A DNA stretch of 18,098 nucleotides from Bacteroidales bacterium UBA6192 (GCA_002422725.1 DITE01000056.1:68840-86937); one strand, 5' to 3'; positions 7,253 to 16,417 are shown, counted from the first letter of the stretch. Notes: generated from the letters alone by a model not told the origin. Program-made: numbers and translations.

Positions 7253-9127
7253 CTATTTCCTGGTAATCAATCGCTCGTAATCTTCCACTGTGCCATTTCT
7301 GAGGCAGGTGTCGATAATCCTGTGGCCGAGCTCGGAAAGCTCAGGGGTTCTGTATTGCTCCAGTTCTTTTTTGAAAAACTCAGTCAACATAGCCGCTCCT
7401 TTATCATATCCTTCCATGCCCACTTCGGGTTGCTTGTAAGTCTTCAGGTAACGCGATGGTATCTTGGATCCTTCGATGGTCAGAAACTCAAGTTCATAAC
7501 CCAGCAAGGGACAACGGGCCTGAACGATCTGATCGGGTCTTAACTTCGAATTTCCGCGCCTGGTAAGGTATTCGCGCATGAGCAGCTGAGCCCTGAAACC
7601 CACCTTCCACACACCCACATATTGGTTGGGGGTGAGCACATATCGTGTATCGGTCTTGTCGGCAATCTGATCGAGCAGTAGGTTGGCATGCCTTACCATC
7701 TTCCCGGTTGCAAAAGGCCAGTATGAACCAACGCCTTCGCTTTCCATCCCCTTCCCTGTTGATAGAATACTTGGGTTGGCATGGCCGCGTGGCGACACCA
7801 AACGCCATAACCAGGCCAGTGCCGGCGGAAGAAAGTGAAACAGCCCAACGATACCATAGGTGGGCTCATCGGCTGTGCAGGGAGGTGTCCGCACGCCAAA
7901 ACTCCTTACATCGATGTGAACTGCATGATCCACTGCGTCGAACAATTCGCGCGGAACAATTACCCTTGGGTTCGGACAGGGTTTGCCCGGAGCATCTTCC
8001 GTGTGGTTCCAAATCAGGGCTGTGCCTCCCGGATGGGTGTTGATGTTGAAAAACAACAGGGGTTTTGTTGCGTTGATGGTCACCTTTTCCAACACAGGGT
8101 CGATACCATATCCGGTGATATTGTCGGTACGGATGAACCAGGCATTCTCCGCATCGATAAGCCTCAGCCGGTTGCTCTCCGTTTGAATGGATGGGTGCAC
8201 CATGGCCATATCATCGCATACAGGCCTGATATCACAGAAACGGGGAATGTGTATACTTCGCTTCTCGCCCGTAACAGCGTTGGTTCCAATCAGAACCTCG
8301 CCACTTGGCTCACGTACTATATGTTGCAACATTTCACTCTTGCCTCCGCCACTCGCTCCTTCGTGCATGAAACGCGTAACATTATCGTAAGGACTCACCG
8401 ATTCAACAGCCGAACAGTGTGTGGTAGCCCATCCCTCTTCTTCGCCGATTGAAAGCAACACGCCATAAATACCCTTTTTCGCACTGGGGCCGGGGTACAG
8501 ATTGTAGGAAAAAATCTCGTACACATCTTCCAACCTGTTATGCACAACGATCTGTTTTCCGTTAAAATGTGTGTGTCGGAATGGTGGAGCAACATACACC
8601 ACGGCAAATATGTTTGTCCCGTCGGGGATATCGCTCACCGGAACAATCTTTTGCAACATAGCCAGACCCATGGCGAAAAAGGCTGCGTTTACCGGTGCAA
8701 TGGCCATACCATAAGGGCTATCTTCCAGCAAACCAATTTTGAAGAAAAAGAAGGCAATCTCCTGGGTTCCAAACCAGTCAAAAGTTTCCTGGCGCAGGTC
8801 CTCAAAAGGATAGCTAAAGCGGGCGGAAAAATGCTCCTTGTCGGTGGGCTTATTGTCGGCAATCAACATCGTGTCGGGATCGCGCCGGCGCATATAGGGT
8901 TCAATGTAATTCACCGAAATACCATTCGTTACACGATGCACTATGGCTTCTGTGATATTCCCCTGATTGGGAACTTCATAGGCAACCTCGTAGAGCAAAT
9001 TATCCTTTCCACCCAGACTGGCATCGACAAAGTCCTCATATTTTTCGAAAAATCTGACAGGCCTGTCATTGCTCTCAAGAACAATCCGGGCAGCCTGCGG
9101 TATAGTAAAGGCATAATTGAATTTCAT
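7253..9127 (-). CDS. PEP carboxykinase-like P-loop protein (DUF4914-type)
   Basis: A 624-aa cytoplasmic protein; I associate it with Pfam DUF4914 from memory. It carries the P-loop GASGGGKS (residues 257-264). Around it, in order, are landmarks of GTP-type PEP carboxykinase: PSAKKGIYGVLL (PEPCK GKKCFALR), EEGWATTH (PEPCK EEGWLAEH), the P-loop, DDMAMV (DDIAWM, kinase-2), LRLIDAENAWF (LRAINPENGFF), PNPR (PNSR), FGVRTPP (FGGRRP), and SYWPFATGK (FLWPGFGEN). The metal-binding Lys, His237 and Asp306 equivalents are kept. The P-loop to kinase-2 distance is longer than in PEPCK, so substrate or reaction may differ. I chose the start at 9127 because a TATCTTTG promoter box at 9154-9161 lies inside the longer frame (to 9178). 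It lies downstream of, and probably separately from, the butyrate kinase operon. Confidence 0.85.
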   Translation of the reverse strand: MKFNYAFTIPQAARIVLESNDRPVRFFEKYEDFVDASLGGKDNLLYEVAYEVPNQGNITEAIVHRVTNGISVNYIEPYMRRRDPDTMLIADNKPTDKEHFSARFSYPFEDLRQETFDWFGTQEIAFFFFKIGLLEDSPYGMAIAPVNAAFFAMGLAMLQKIVPVSDIPDGTNIFAVVYVAPPFRHTHFNGKQIVVHNRLEDVYEIFSYNLYPGPSAKKGIYGVLLSIGEEEGWATTHCSAVESVSPYDNVTRFMHEGASGGGKSEMLQHIVREPSGEVLIGTNAVTGEKRSIHIPRFCDIRPVCDDMAMVHPSIQTESNRLRLIDAENAWFIRTDNITGYGIDPVLEKVTINATKPLLFFNINTHPGGTALIWNHTEDAPGKPCPNPRVIVPRELFDAVDHAVHIDVRSFGVRTPPCTADEPTYGIVGLFHFLPPALAWLWRLVSPRGHANPSILSTGKGMESEGVGSYWPFATGKMVRHANLLLDQIADKTDTRYVLTPNQYVGVWKVGFRAQLLMREYLTRRGNSKLRPDQIVQARCPLLGYELEFLTIEGSKIPSRYLKTYKQPEVGMEGYDKGAAMLTEFFKKELEQYRTPELSELGHRIIDTCLRNGTVEDYERLITRK

Positions 9128-9153
9128 GGTAACTGTATTTGTTATATTCCTAA

Positions 9154-9161
9154 CAAAGATA
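9154..9161 (-). promoter_or_regulatory. Bacteroidota -7 box (TATCTTTG) for the PEPCK-like gene
   Basis: The minus-strand TATCTTTG matches the TAnnTTTG consensus of the Bacteroidota primary sigma factor and ends 26 nt before the ATG at 9127. The expected -33 position has no TTTG, so strength is uncertain. Confidence 0.5.
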
Positions 9162-9233
9162 GCCCCACTCATGTTCATTTACATGGTTCCGGAGGTGTCA
9201 GACGAAGGAAAAAGCTTACAAACGGTTGCAGTT

Positions 9234-11639
9234 TCAGGGAGAAAAATGAATGATGGCTTCGCCAAAGGCCGGGAGATCAAACCAGAAAACCCGTTCATCA
9301 TCCACACGTTTTTGATTGGGTTCTTTACCGTTTACGATCACCTCAGCTGCTCTGGTGGTCATGCTCAGGCCAATAATTTCATTTGGATTGTTGTTCTTCA
9401 GCTTAACCACTCCTTCGTCCAACCTGGTATATTCAAGCTGCTGAACAGCAAGGTGGTATTGCATCAGTTCGCCTAAGGTTGCTGACAATATTGTTCCGGA
9501 TGCATTGAATTGCTGCAAGCGGTTGAGGGCATCGTTGAAACCCGGCTGTGCGACAACCTTTCCATCTTCATCAAACTTCCAGAAACCCTTTCCTTCGGTT
9601 GCCCAGGCCGGATACACATGGTTGATCCAAATACTGCGGTGTTTGATCAAGGCATTGAGGTAATCATCGCTGAAAAAATAATCCCATTTCCTTTCCTGAG
9701 GCACTTCGAGTGTTCCTGTTGTTGACCAGAAATACTTGCCTTTGAAACCATTAACCGTACTAAAATCAAGGTAAGGAAACGCATCCCCAAATCCCGGGTA
9801 AGGAATGATCAGATGTCCGCTAAAACTCCAGCTTTCGAAAGGCCTGACTTCTTCATAATAGGGGTTCCAGAAGTACCTGACACCAAACTTGTCCCACAGG
9901 CCGGAGGAGAAATTAGCCGAATGCGCATCAAACCCATCGCAGACAGCATTCTCCCTGTTGTTTTGACCAGCATTGTTATACCCATGGTCAATCCACGTGG
10001 AAGAGCCAAATTGCTGTTGCATAAAAGCCAAAGCTTCGTGCATGTTCTCAGCCGTGGAAGTAAACTGCTCCGGTGTGTGGAGGCAAATCTCATGGCCGTA
10101 ATCGCTCAACTGCCTCAGAAACTGAAAATATGCCGTATCCGTCTGAATAGTAGCGTGCAAACCGGGGAAAAGCCCGCCGCTCACAGCATCATTGGTCACT
10201 GAATCCGGATTGTTATAGAAGACACTCTTCGTTACAGGGATGCCATAGCCCACAAAGCCACCTGTAGCCTTTGAAGCATCATGGATGTCTTCGTGGCCGA
10301 AGTTCACAGCACGCTGGGTGCGCAAATCTGTGTAATCGGCATGTTCGGTCCACACTACAGCCGCCTCAAAACCATGAGGAAGCAACATGAATCGTGGAAT
10401 ATTGCGATCAGCCTGCCCGATAAACAACTCGAATACAGCCTTGATGGTATCGCCTTTCTGATAATTCCGTGCCGAGTTGTCGTTGAAATAATCCTGCTTC
10501 GTTTGGCTTAGGGGATAATGAAGCTGAGGGTGATCGGCCTCATAACCGGCATTCGCCACCAACAGGCTGTTTTCAGCACGAAGCTGAACCGACGACAGCC
10601 CGGAGGAGTGATACATTGACACAGTGCGCCTGCCTTCGCCCGCCGTGAAACCTGCACTGCCAAGATAGTACTCGTCCTGAAAATTACTGGTGTCGCACAA
10701 GCTGTTCCTCCTGAAAACATGCTTTATGGGATCGGTCAACCCCAGCAATAAACTATGCCTGTGCAATGACAAGTTGCGTTTTACGACTGTCTGCAGCTCA
10801 AATGTGAGCCGCGCCGACTGGCTGCCGGAAGTCAGAACAAGTCGTGTTGTTGAAAAACGGTTCTCGCTGCTGAACATGGCACGGGTTATTGAGTCGCCAA
10901 TAACAGCAACACTTTCTTTCTTCCAGACCTGCCGGGTTAAACTTCGTTCTGGTTTTTTTAATCCGGTGTGAATTGCCACAGCTTCTGACAATGGCCTCCC
11001 ATCCATGTCGGCCAGCATCAGGGTGTTGTACTGATGATTAAACAATACCGTGTAAAACGGGTTTTTAAGCAATACTTCTGCTTCACCTTTGGGTCTGATA
11101 AAGTCAATTTCCGGCACAAAGGAAGGCATGGTAATCTCATCGAGGCGAATCCACATCTCATCCAGATCGAATACTTCCCTTTTGTGATTCCAGATATAGG
11201 CAACCAACCGGCTTCCTGAAGGCAGGTCGGCAGGAAGCTTCACCTGAAAATGAAAAGGCTTCCATCTGTTTGCTTTGGTGATGGATTCACCTATTTGTTC
11301 GGCATGCCAGAACAGTGTTTCATTATCAGCCGACTCAACGGTGATAACAATGAAAGCCTCGCAGGGCAGCTTTTTCAGCCTGAAATAGCCACCTGTTGAA
11401 ACCGAAAAGTTCCTTTTGAAATATTGATCCGGAATGGGTATTCTGAAACTGTTTACATACTCATTCTGCCCATCTATATGACTGACATAAAGGCCTTTGT
11501 AAGCCTTACTATCCCTTATCACTTCATGATTGGACCAGAGTGAAATGGTGTCAGCGGGTTCAAAACCATTCCTGAAGGTTTGTGCCTGGGCAGAAAAACT
11601 GAAGAACAGTAACAGACCAAAAACAAACCGGATGTTCAT
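9234..11639 (-). CDS. Large secreted protein with a possible NodB-like (polysaccharide deacetylase) region
   Basis: An 801-aa exported protein. The N-terminus MNIRFVFGLLLFFSFSAQAQ is a standard signal peptide, with cleavage predicted after AQAQ and no lipobox Cys. Residues ~21-180 look like a beta-sandwich (many alternating hydrophobic strands, 'KGLYVSHIDGQNEY', 'WIRLDEIT'), perhaps carbohydrate-binding. The second half has 'AAVVWTEHADYTD' (~426-438) and 'DYGHEICLHTPEQ' (~513-525), followed by 'TWIDHGYNNAGQ' (~548-559). These recall the Asp, 'H(S/T)xxH' and later motifs of NodB-fold deacetylases, but the match is loose and the second His is replaced by Gln. I do not recognise a named family. 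It starts 10 bp after the butyrate kinase stop, so it is probably in the same transcript. Signal peptide confidence is high; the enzymatic class is tentative. Confidence 0.75.
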   Translation of the reverse strand: MNIRFVFGLLLFFSFSAQAQTFRNGFEPADTISLWSNHEVIRDSKAYKGLYVSHIDGQNEYVNSFRIPIPDQYFKRNFSVSTGGYFRLKKLPCEAFIVITVESADNETLFWHAEQIGESITKANRWKPFHFQVKLPADLPSGSRLVAYIWNHKREVFDLDEMWIRLDEITMPSFVPEIDFIRPKGEAEVLLKNPFYTVLFNHQYNTLMLADMDGRPLSEAVAIHTGLKKPERSLTRQVWKKESVAVIGDSITRAMFSSENRFSTTRLVLTSGSQSARLTFELQTVVKRNLSLHRHSLLLGLTDPIKHVFRRNSLCDTSNFQDEYYLGSAGFTAGEGRRTVSMYHSSGLSSVQLRAENSLLVANAGYEADHPQLHYPLSQTKQDYFNDNSARNYQKGDTIKAVFELFIGQADRNIPRFMLLPHGFEAAVVWTEHADYTDLRTQRAVNFGHEDIHDASKATGGFVGYGIPVTKSVFYNNPDSVTNDAVSGGLFPGLHATIQTDTAYFQFLRQLSDYGHEICLHTPEQFTSTAENMHEALAFMQQQFGSSTWIDHGYNNAGQNNRENAVCDGFDAHSANFSSGLWDKFGVRYFWNPYYEEVRPFESWSFSGHLIIPYPGFGDAFPYLDFSTVNGFKGKYFWSTTGTLEVPQERKWDYFFSDDYLNALIKHRSIWINHVYPAWATEGKGFWKFDEDGKVVAQPGFNDALNRLQQFNASGTILSATLGELMQYHLAVQQLEYTRLDEGVVKLKNNNPNEIIGLSMTTRAAEVIVNGKEPNQKRVDDERVFWFDLPAFGEAIIHFSP

Positions 11640-11649
11640 GGGCAGTAAA

Positions 11650-12726
11650 TTACTCGTATTCTTTTACCTGAACCTCGCCGCGCAGCACACTCATGGCGTT
11701 AACGGCATGGGCTTCGAGGTCATTCACCGAAGGGTAGAGCGCCAGTGGAGCCAGTTTGCCAATGCGTTTTTTTACATTGTCGAGAAACAGCTCGCTGTTG
11801 AATATATTTCCGCTCAGGACAATAGCATCCAGATTGCCTTCAAGTACTGCATACAATGAGGCAATTTCTTTGCTCACCTGATAGGCACAGGCTTCGGAGA
11901 TAAAAAGAGCCATTTTGTCACCGGAAGCAATCATTGCATTGATTTGAGGGATGCTGTCGGTCCCCAGATAGGCAGAGTAACCACCCTTTGAATTTAGCAT
12001 TTCCTGCACTTCCGATTCCTTATACTTTCCGCTGAAACAAAGCTTGACCAGTTGACCAGCCGGCAAGGTGCCAGAGCGGGTAATGGAAAATGGGCCTCCT
12101 CCATCGAAAGCCTGATTCACATCCACCACAAGCCCTTTCTGGTGGGCGCCAACCGAAATACCACCCAATCCCACATGGCACACAATCAGGTTAAGATCCT
12201 CATAGGCTTGATTGACCGATTTGGCATATTTGCGGGCAAAAAACTTGTGGCTCAAGGCATGAAAAATCGATTTGCGGACAAACAATGGATGTCCTGTTAT
12301 CCGCGCAAGATCCGAAAGTTCATCCACAACAACCGGATCAGCCATATAGGCTTGTTTTCCAATCATCTGGGCAATATTGTAAGCAATCAGGCCACCAAGA
12401 TTGGTTTCGTGCACGCCCATGATGCCGGTGCATAGATCGGCAACCATTTTTTCGTTAATGCGGTATATGCCTGATTTTAATGGCTTTACCAATCCGCTAC
12501 GGGCCATAATCACCTCAACCTTAAACACATCGAAATCATTTCGTTTCATCTCGTTCAGAACGGCGTCGCGGCGAAATTCCATCTGATCCGGAATTTTTGC
12601 AAACTGCGCCAGTTCCTCCGGGCTGTGCCTGATGGTTTTCAGGAACATGGGTTCGGTATTCCTGTATATGGCTATCCGGGTAGCCCTTGTTTCGGGGTAA
12701 ATTACCAGAATCTTTTTCTGCAGCAT
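11650..12726 (-). CDS. buk: Butyrate kinase
   Basis: A 358-aa acetokinase-family enzyme interconverting butyrate + ATP and butyryl phosphate + ADP; branched-chain acids such as isobutyrate or isovalerate are also plausible substrates. Visible landmarks are the N-terminal phosphate-binding strand KKILVIYPETRATRIAIY, 'RSGLVKPLKSGIY', 'FHALSHK', CHVGLGGISVGAH (~183-195), NQAFDGGGPFSITRSGTLP (~204-222; the family usually reads DGEGPFSPERSG) and 'AIVLSGNIFN'. The start at 12726 gives the usual ~355-aa length and sits 21 nt after a good promoter; the longer frame to 12777 would include that promoter. No phosphotransbutyrylase (ptb), its usual neighbour, is in the window. A secreted protein follows 10 bp later. 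Confidence 0.93.
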   Translation of the reverse strand: MLQKKILVIYPETRATRIAIYRNTEPMFLKTIRHSPEELAQFAKIPDQMEFRRDAVLNEMKRNDFDVFKVEVIMARSGLVKPLKSGIYRINEKMVADLCTGIMGVHETNLGGLIAYNIAQMIGKQAYMADPVVVDELSDLARITGHPLFVRKSIFHALSHKFFARKYAKSVNQAYEDLNLIVCHVGLGGISVGAHQKGLVVDVNQAFDGGGPFSITRSGTLPAGQLVKLCFSGKYKESEVQEMLNSKGGYSAYLGTDSIPQINAMIASGDKMALFISEACAYQVSKEIASLYAVLEGNLDAIVLSGNIFNSELFLDNVKKRIGKLAPLALYPSVNDLEAHAVNAMSVLRGEVQVKEYE

Positions 12727-12747
12727 GATTGGTGATGATTTAAAGGA

Positions 12748-12778
12748 CAAATTTACATGAAAATATGGGAAAGACAAA
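12748..12778 (-). promoter_or_regulatory. Bacteroidota promoter TTTG-N19-TAAATTTG for butyrate kinase
   Basis: On the minus strand, TTTG (12775-12778) and TAAATTTG (12748-12755) are separated by 19 bp, the expected -33/-7 arrangement. The box ends 21 nt before the ATG at 12726. This is the best promoter in the window. Confidence 0.72.
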
Positions 12779-12917
12779 TCTTGATCTGCAGGTCAGGAAC
12801 AGGAAACAACTTCAACGATCAATCAGCAGAAAAATCATCAAATTCCTGTCCGGATTTCTTTGCAAATCATCTAAAACTATTTGTTTGCCGCCCGGGAATA
12901 CAAGCTGATGAATTCAT

Positions 12918-12925
12918 TACTTTTG
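12918..12925 (+). promoter_or_regulatory. Bacteroidota -7 box (TACTTTTG) for the receiver/PEP-synthase-like gene
   Basis: TACTTTTG fits TAnnTTTG and ends 23 nt before the ATG at 12949. There is no TTTG at the ideal -33 spacing; one lies 30 bp upstream (12884-12887). The 12727-12948 gap thus carries two divergent promoters. Confidence 0.5.
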
Positions 12926-12948
12926 CGGGTAAGCAACATCTCATCAAC

Positions 12949-15900
12949 ATGATTCCTGCAGAAGACATTGGCGGAAGGTTTGAACAGCTCAGGGCCGAAA
13001 ATCTGGAGCGACTGAAAGAATTAGCCACCCTGAACCGAACAACTCAGGTTATACGCGAAAACAAAAGCCCGGAAGAAACCCTCAAGCACATCTGCATGAT
13101 ACTTCCCGACGGATGGCAATATCCTGCCTTTACTGGTGCACGCATCATGTATGAAAACGAGGTGTACCTTTCGCCCAGTTTTGCCCTGACTCCCTGGCGC
13201 CAACATCAGGATTTTGAAACAATCGATGGGAAAAAAGGCAGCATCGAGATCAGCTATGCGAAGGAGTTTCCGGTGTGCGACGAAGGTCCTTTCCTGGAAG
13301 AAGAACGCGACCTCCTGCTCAACCTGGCCAGCATGATCAGTGGATATCTGAACTCGCTGAAAGGGAAAAGTATACTCGGCGACAAAGGCGCCACAACAAA
13401 AAAAGACGACACCGACGAAACGGCACCCCGTTACAGCAGACAGCTATTGCAGAAATTTCTGAACAAGAACAATTCGGACCGCGACATTTATCACGATCTG
13501 ATGACCTTCAAGGTGAAGGAAATTCTGTTGGTTTCCAACCTCTATGATGCCTATTCCATCGAAAGAGAAGGACGATTCTCCGAACATGTTCTGGGTCACT
13601 ATCACCAGCTGAATCTCACTTCGGTGCCGCGAATAACCGGGGTTACTACCTCTTCAGAAACCTTTGAAGTGTTGAGGGCCAAGCATTTCGACATGATTAT
13701 CTTTATGGTGAGTGTCGATAAGAAAACCCCTGTTGAGCTGAGCCGAAAAATTAAAAAAGAGTTTCCCTATATCCCCATCTTCTTTTTACTGAACAGCAAC
13801 ACAGAGATCGCTTACTTTCAGAATGTTTCGAAAAACACCATGTCTATCGACCGCATTTTTAGCTGGAACGGCGACTCGAATGTATTTTTCTCGATGATCA
13901 AGATGGTTGAAGACCGTATCAATGTAGTAAACGACACCCAAATTGGTCTGGTCAGGGTAATCCTGCTTGTTGAAGATTCACCCAAGTATTATTCACGCTA
14001 TTTGCCCATGTTGTATAAAATTGTGATGGAGCAGACCAGGCGAATTATTGATGATGTGAGTACCGATGAGTTGTACAAAGTGCTCAGAATGCGCGCAAGG
14101 CCGAAAATTCTACTCGCGAGCACCTTTGAGGAAGCATGCCATATTTTGAATGATTTCAAGGAATATATGCTATGTCTGATCACGGATATGAAATTTGACA
14201 GAAACGGAATCCAGGACGAAAATGCCGGGGTTGAGCTTGTCAGGTTTGCCAAAACCATGATCAGCGAGTTGCCCACCATCATACAGTCGTCCGATACGGC
14301 CAATGCCGAAATTGCCTACCGTTACAAATCAACTTTCATTGATAAAAACAGTGAAACCCTGTCGCAGGATTTTCAAAGCTTTATCACACACTATCTGGGT
14401 TTTGGCAATTTCATCTACCGCGACCGCTTTGGCCGGCAAATTGCCCAGGCCCACACACTCAGAGAGTTTGAAGCCAACCTCAGAACCATTCCTGCCGAAT
14501 CCTTGCTTTACCATGCACGGCGCGACCATTTTTCGCTCTGGCTTATGGCGCGCGGCGAAATCAGGGTTGCCAAAATAATCAATCCGAAAAAGGTGACCGA
14601 TTACGAAAGTCCCGAAGAACTCCGGCGCGAATTAATCGAAATGATCCAACAGTTTCGCAACGAACAGAATGTTGGAAAAATAATTCCCTTTGAAGAATCA
14701 GCCATCAGCGACGAAAAAAATATTGTGAGTCTGGCCGATGGATCGCTGGGTGGCAAGGGACGTGGACTGGCCTTTATCAATACCCTGATAAACAACTATG
14801 ATTTTTCGCAACATGTGCCCGACATCAACATTCGTACTCCCAAAACTTCGGTTATCGGAACCGAAGAGTTTCAGCTCTTTCTGGAACGCAACAACCTGCA
14901 TGAGATGGGGGTTAAAGAAACTGACTATGAAGTAATTAAAAGATCATTTGTTGAAGGCAAACTAACCCCTACTTTATTAAAACGACTTAAAGTTTTGCTT
15001 CTTCAGATTACCAAACCATTGGCTATCAGGTCGTCCGGCTTGTTTGAAGACAGCCTGTCGCAACCTTTTGCCGGTATCTTCGAAACCTATATACTGCCCA
15101 ACAGCCATCCGGATATTGAGGTGAGGCTGCAGCAGGTTGCCGATGCCATCAAACTAGTTTTTGCCTCGGTTTACTCAGATGTGGCGCGCGGATATGTCAA
15201 TGCTATCCACTACAAGATTGAGGAAGAACGCATGGCAGTAGTTATTCAGGAATTGGTTGGTTATCAGTATGATCACTATTACTACCCGCATGTGAGCGGT
15301 GTCGCCCAGTCATACAACTACTATCCGTTTGGCCATATGAAACCCGAAGAAGGCTTCGCTATTGCAGCCCTTGGCTTAGGCAAATACGTTGTTGAAGGCA
15401 ATAAGGCTTACCGGTTCTCGCCAAAATACCCCAATATTGACATCAACTCCCCAAAAGATCAGTTTAAAAACTCACAGCTTGATTTTCTTGCAGTTGATCT
15501 GGCACGTACCGAGCCCAATCTGCTCGAAGGAGACATGGCCGGGCTGGAAACCCTCGACATTTCCATTGCCGAAAAACATGGCACCTTGCGTCATTGCGCT
15601 TCTGTTTACAATGCCGACAACAACACCATTTATCCGGGAATCAGCAAAGCAGGGCCCCGCATACTCAACTTTGCCAACATACTGAAATACAATTACACCC
15701 CTCTGGCACAGACCCTCGAAGTGGTGCTCGATGTGGTGAAAGAAGCCCTGGGAACGGCTGTCGAAATTGAGTTTGCCCTCGACCTGGAGCGCGACAACAA
15801 TGGAAGGTGCTCCTTCTACCTGCTGCAGATAAAACCGCTGATCGGCAGTGCCGACGATTACGTGGTGGATATGGACAAGATAAAACAAGAGGATATTGTG

Positions 15901-16416
15901 CTGTTTTCGGAAAAAGGAATGGGGAATGGTTTGATTAACCATGTAAAGGATGTGATTTTTATTGATAAGCAGAAGTTTGACAAGCGTTTTACAGAAGATA
16001 TGGCCAAAGAAATCAACACACTGAATGACAAGATGGTGAGCGAGTCGAGGCCGTATTTGTTAATTGGTCCCGGACGATGGGGAACGCGCGACAAGTGGAT
16101 TGGCATTCCGGTTAACTGGCCACAGATATCCAATGCAAAGGTTATTGTTGAAACAAGTTTCGAAGACTTCCCCCTTGACGCTTCATCCGGTTCGCACTTT
16201 TTTCACAATGTAACCTCGATGAATGTTGGCTATTTTACGGTTCAGCCTGAAATTTCAAAGAGTTTTATCAACTGGGGACTTTTGGCAAAACAGGAACTTA
16301 TTGCTGAAACAACCTGGTTTAAGCATGTTCGGTTCGAGGAGCCGCTGATGGTGAGGATGGACGGGAAAAAAAGGATTTCGGTGATCACCTTAAACGACAA
16401 AAACCTAAAGGAATAA
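12949..16416 (+). CDS. Receiver-domain protein fused to a PEP synthase/PPDK-type ATP-grasp domain
   Basis: A 1155-aa cytoplasmic protein. Residues ~1-145 look GAF-like. Residues ~185-325 are a degenerate receiver-like domain (VKEILLVS...FDMIIFMV). Residues ~334-480 are a receiver domain with an acidic pair (Glu342, Asp343), phosphoacceptor Asp413 (LITDMKF) and 'IIQSSD'. The PEP/pyruvate-binding N-terminal domain of PEP synthase follows: GSLGGKGRGLAF (~598-609), AIRSSGLFEDS with Arg694 (PEP synthase VRSSATAED), FAGIFET, EIEFALD (~939) and LLQIKPL (~959-965). A distinctive tail follows ('LLIGPGRWGTRDKW', ~1120-1133 of the longer frame). The swivelling phosphohistidine domain and PEP-binding barrel are absent, so it cannot be a complete PEP synthase. 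The start at 12949 avoids a promoter box and an atypical 64-residue extension. Phosphorylation-controlled phosphotransfer is inferred. Confidence 0.85.
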   Translation: MIPAEDIGGRFEQLRAENLERLKELATLNRTTQVIRENKSPEETLKHICMILPDGWQYPAFTGARIMYENEVYLSPSFALTPWRQHQDFETIDGKKGSIEISYAKEFPVCDEGPFLEEERDLLLNLASMISGYLNSLKGKSILGDKGATTKKDDTDETAPRYSRQLLQKFLNKNNSDRDIYHDLMTFKVKEILLVSNLYDAYSIEREGRFSEHVLGHYHQLNLTSVPRITGVTTSSETFEVLRAKHFDMIIFMVSVDKKTPVELSRKIKKEFPYIPIFFLLNSNTEIAYFQNVSKNTMSIDRIFSWNGDSNVFFSMIKMVEDRINVVNDTQIGLVRVILLVEDSPKYYSRYLPMLYKIVMEQTRRIIDDVSTDELYKVLRMRARPKILLASTFEEACHILNDFKEYMLCLITDMKFDRNGIQDENAGVELVRFAKTMISELPTIIQSSDTANAEIAYRYKSTFIDKNSETLSQDFQSFITHYLGFGNFIYRDRFGRQIAQAHTLREFEANLRTIPAESLLYHARRDHFSLWLMARGEIRVAKIINPKKVTDYESPEELRRELIEMIQQFRNEQNVGKIIPFEESAISDEKNIVSLADGSLGGKGRGLAFINTLINNYDFSQHVPDINIRTPKTSVIGTEEFQLFLERNNLHEMGVKETDYEVIKRSFVEGKLTPTLLKRLKVLLLQITKPLAIRSSGLFEDSLSQPFAGIFETYILPNSHPDIEVRLQQVADAIKLVFASVYSDVARGYVNAIHYKIEEERMAVVIQELVGYQYDHYYYPHVSGVAQSYNYYPFGHMKPEEGFAIAALGLGKYVVEGNKAYRFSPKYPNIDINSPKDQFKNSQLDFLAVDLARTEPNLLEGDMAGLETLDISIAEKHGTLRHCASVYNADNNTIYPGISKAGPRILNFANILKYNYTPLAQTLEVVLDVVKEALGTAVEIEFALDLERDNNGRCSFYLLQIKPLIGSADDYVVDMDKIKQEDIVLFSEKGMGNGLINHVKDVIFIDKQKFDKRFTEDMAKEINTLNDKMVSESRPYLLIGPGRWGTRDKWIGIPVNWPQISNAKVIVETSFEDFPLDASSGSHFFHNVTSMNVGYFTVQPEISKSFINWGLLAKQELIAETTWFKHVRFEEPLMVRMDGKKRISVITLNDKNLKE

Positions 16417-16417
16417 G

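Noticed and set aside
7835..9253. Long frames antisense to the PEPCK-like gene (7835-8452 and 8540-9253)
   Set aside because: They are shadows of a recognisable minus-strand protein with ordered conserved motifs; their translations show no domain.
12757..12948. 64-residue N-terminal extension of the receiver/PEP-synthase-like protein
   Set aside because: It overlaps both divergent promoter boxes and shows no domain; the ATG at 12949 is better placed.
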